Assembly: GCA_905234355.1 (NCBI GenBank)
Contig: CAJOHP010000085.1
Location: forward strand, 9,077-16,345
Direction: 5' to 3'
DNA: 7,269 nt
From: an uncultured Prevotella sp.
GTDB taxonomy: Bacteria; Bacteroidota; Bacteroidia; Bacteroidales; Bacteroidaceae
Of this stretch, positions 6,361 through 7,269 are shown in pieces. Both the position numbers and the translations under genes were made by a program. The first letter of the stretch is position 1. The number at the start of each line of letters is the position of its first letter. The notes beneath the pieces are model-generated. The model was given only the letters and a program-made list of their open reading frames with translations, had not been told where the DNA came from and did not search any database.

Positions 6361-7269
6361 ATGAGACTACGACTTTCACTTCTTACTCTCCTTCTCGCCT
6401 GTCTTGCCAGCTTCATGCAGGCACAATCGAAGCGACAGTTCCGCGGCGCCTGGATACAGTGTGTCAACGGTCAGTTCCTTGGCATGGGCACCGAGAAGAT
6501 GCAGGCCACACTTTCCTACCAGCTCGACGAGCTCAGGAAAGATGGCGTCAACGCCATCATCTTCCAGGTGCGCCCGGAGTGCGACGCACTCTATCAGAGC
6601 AGCATAGAGCCATGGAGCAGGTTCCTCACCGGTGAGCAGGGCAAGGCACCGTCGCCCTACTGGGACCCCCTGCAGTGGATGATAGAACAGTGTCATGCAC
6701 GCGGCATGGAGCTGCACGCATGGATAAACCCCTACCGGGCACGCACCAAGACCACCCGGGCCCTGGCTCCCAACCATGTGGCAGCGCTGCATCCGGCACG
6801 CTGCTTCGCCTACGACGACCTGCTCATACTCAATCCAGGCATGCCAGAAAACCGCGACTATATATGTCAGGTGGCACGCGACATTGTCACCCGATACGAT
6901 GTTGACGGCATACACATGGACGACTATTTCTATCCCTATCCAGTGGCCGGACAGTCCATACCTGATGACGAGCAATATGCCATCTACAACAACGGGTTCA
7001 CCAACAAGGGCGACTGGCGGCGTAGCAATGTCAACCTCTTCATCGCACAGTTCTACCAGACGGTGCATGAAGTCAAGCCTTGGGTGAAGGTGGGCATCTC
7101 GCCCTTTGGCATCTACCGTAATAAGCGTAACTGGGCTATGGGTAGCGACACTAACGGTCTGCAGAACTACGACGACCTCTATGCCGACGTGCTGCTCTGG
7201 ATCAAAAATGGGTGGCTAGACTACTGTGTGCCACAGATTTACTGGGAGATAGGCAACCGTGTGGCCGAC
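6361..7269 (+). CDS. Secreted GHL10 (DUF187/YngK-like) glycosyl hydrolase, 3' end beyond the window
   Basis: The frame is open for 303 codons to the right edge, so the C-terminus is missing; relatives are usually about 400-520 residues. Residues 1-21 are a signal peptide (MRLRL, a Leu-rich core, then MQA before QS). Cys14 follows LLA, so a lipoprotein cannot be fully excluded, but the lipobox is poor. The mature part opens with FRGAWIQCV (27-35), then a TIM-barrel pattern: DGVNAIIFQVRPECDALY (61-78), HAWINPYRA (119-127), GIHMDDYFYPYP (183-194) with likely catalytic acidic residues Asp187/Asp188, VGISPFGIYRN (244-254) and DYCVPQIYWEIG (287-298). These are typical of the GHL10/DUF187 family. 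The E. coli member DigH (YddW) cleaves peptidoglycan glycan strands stripped of peptides, so a role in envelope glycan turnover is plausible here but inferred. It lies 12 nt after the HAD gene and is probably the last visible gene of the same operon. Confidence 0.92.
   Translation, partial: MRLRLSLLTLLLACLASFMQAQSKRQFRGAWIQCVNGQFLGMGTEKMQATLSYQLDELRKDGVNAIIFQVRPECDALYQSSIEPWSRFLTGEQGKAPSPYWDPLQWMIEQCHARGMELHAWINPYRARTKTTRALAPNHVAALHPARCFAYDDLLILNPGMPENRDYICQVARDIVTRYDVDGIHMDDYFYPYPVAGQSIPDDEQYAIYNNGFTNKGDWRRSNVNLFIAQFYQTVHEVKPWVKVGISPFGIYRNKRNWAMGSDTNGLQNYDDLYADVLLWIKNGWLDYCVPQIYWEIGNRVAD

Noticed and set aside
6376..7068. 230-codon minus-strand open frame opposite the GHL10 gene
   Set aside because: The plus strand carries an exported GHL10 protein with conserved barrel motifs; the antisense frame shows nothing recognisable.
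1..7269. Defence system, prophage, insertion sequence or CRISPR content
   Set aside because: Every stretch longer than 165 bp is accounted for by a recognisable coding sequence; no transposase, integrase, terminal repeats or spaced repeat array is present.

Overview
This window looks like chromosomal DNA from a Bacteroidota bacterium, most likely a Prevotella-type member of the Bacteroidales. The evidence is two promoters with the Bacteroidota primary-sigma -7 element (TAnnTTTG), one of which also has a -33 TTTG at 19-bp spacing. Starts are preceded by A-rich leaders rather than clear Shine-Dalgarno sites. Ile ATA codons are frequent in otherwise GC-rich genes, and a xylan-degrading enzyme sits beside smpB and metH. 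The genus is an inference from these features; no database was consulted.

Layout. Positions 1-1755 (minus strand) hold most of a secreted GH30 xylanase-type glycoside hydrolase; its C-terminus lies off the left edge. A 165-bp divergent intergenic region (1756-1920) carries one promoter for each direction and a cluster of short repeats that could be an operator. From 1921 to the right edge everything is on the plus strand and reads as one transcription unit: a DUF4375/DMP19-type protein, smpB (trans-translation), metH (B12-dependent methionine synthase), a HAD-superfamily phosphatase-like protein, and the first 303 codons of a secreted GHL10 (DUF187/YngK-like) glycosyl hydrolase. The first four genes are joined by three successive ATGA stop/start overlaps. 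The fifth follows after 12 nt.

How the genes fit together. The plus-strand unit is a housekeeping operon of mixed content: ribosome rescue (SmpB), methionine and folate metabolism (MetH), a small phosphatase-like enzyme, and probably envelope-glycan or other polysaccharide cleavage (GHL10). The overlaps suggest translational coupling, not a shared pathway. MetH has the homocysteine, folate and cobalamin modules but stops where the AdoMet-binding reactivation module would begin, so it should need a separate activation protein encoded elsewhere. The GH30 enzyme is transcribed separately and is probably part of a xylan-utilisation set extending to the left.

No mobile element, CRISPR array, RNA gene, convincing terminator or clearly new system was found. 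The most worthwhile leads are the MetH without its reactivation domain, the unassigned C-terminal beta-rich domain of the GH30 enzyme, and the coupling of the DUF4375 gene to smpB.
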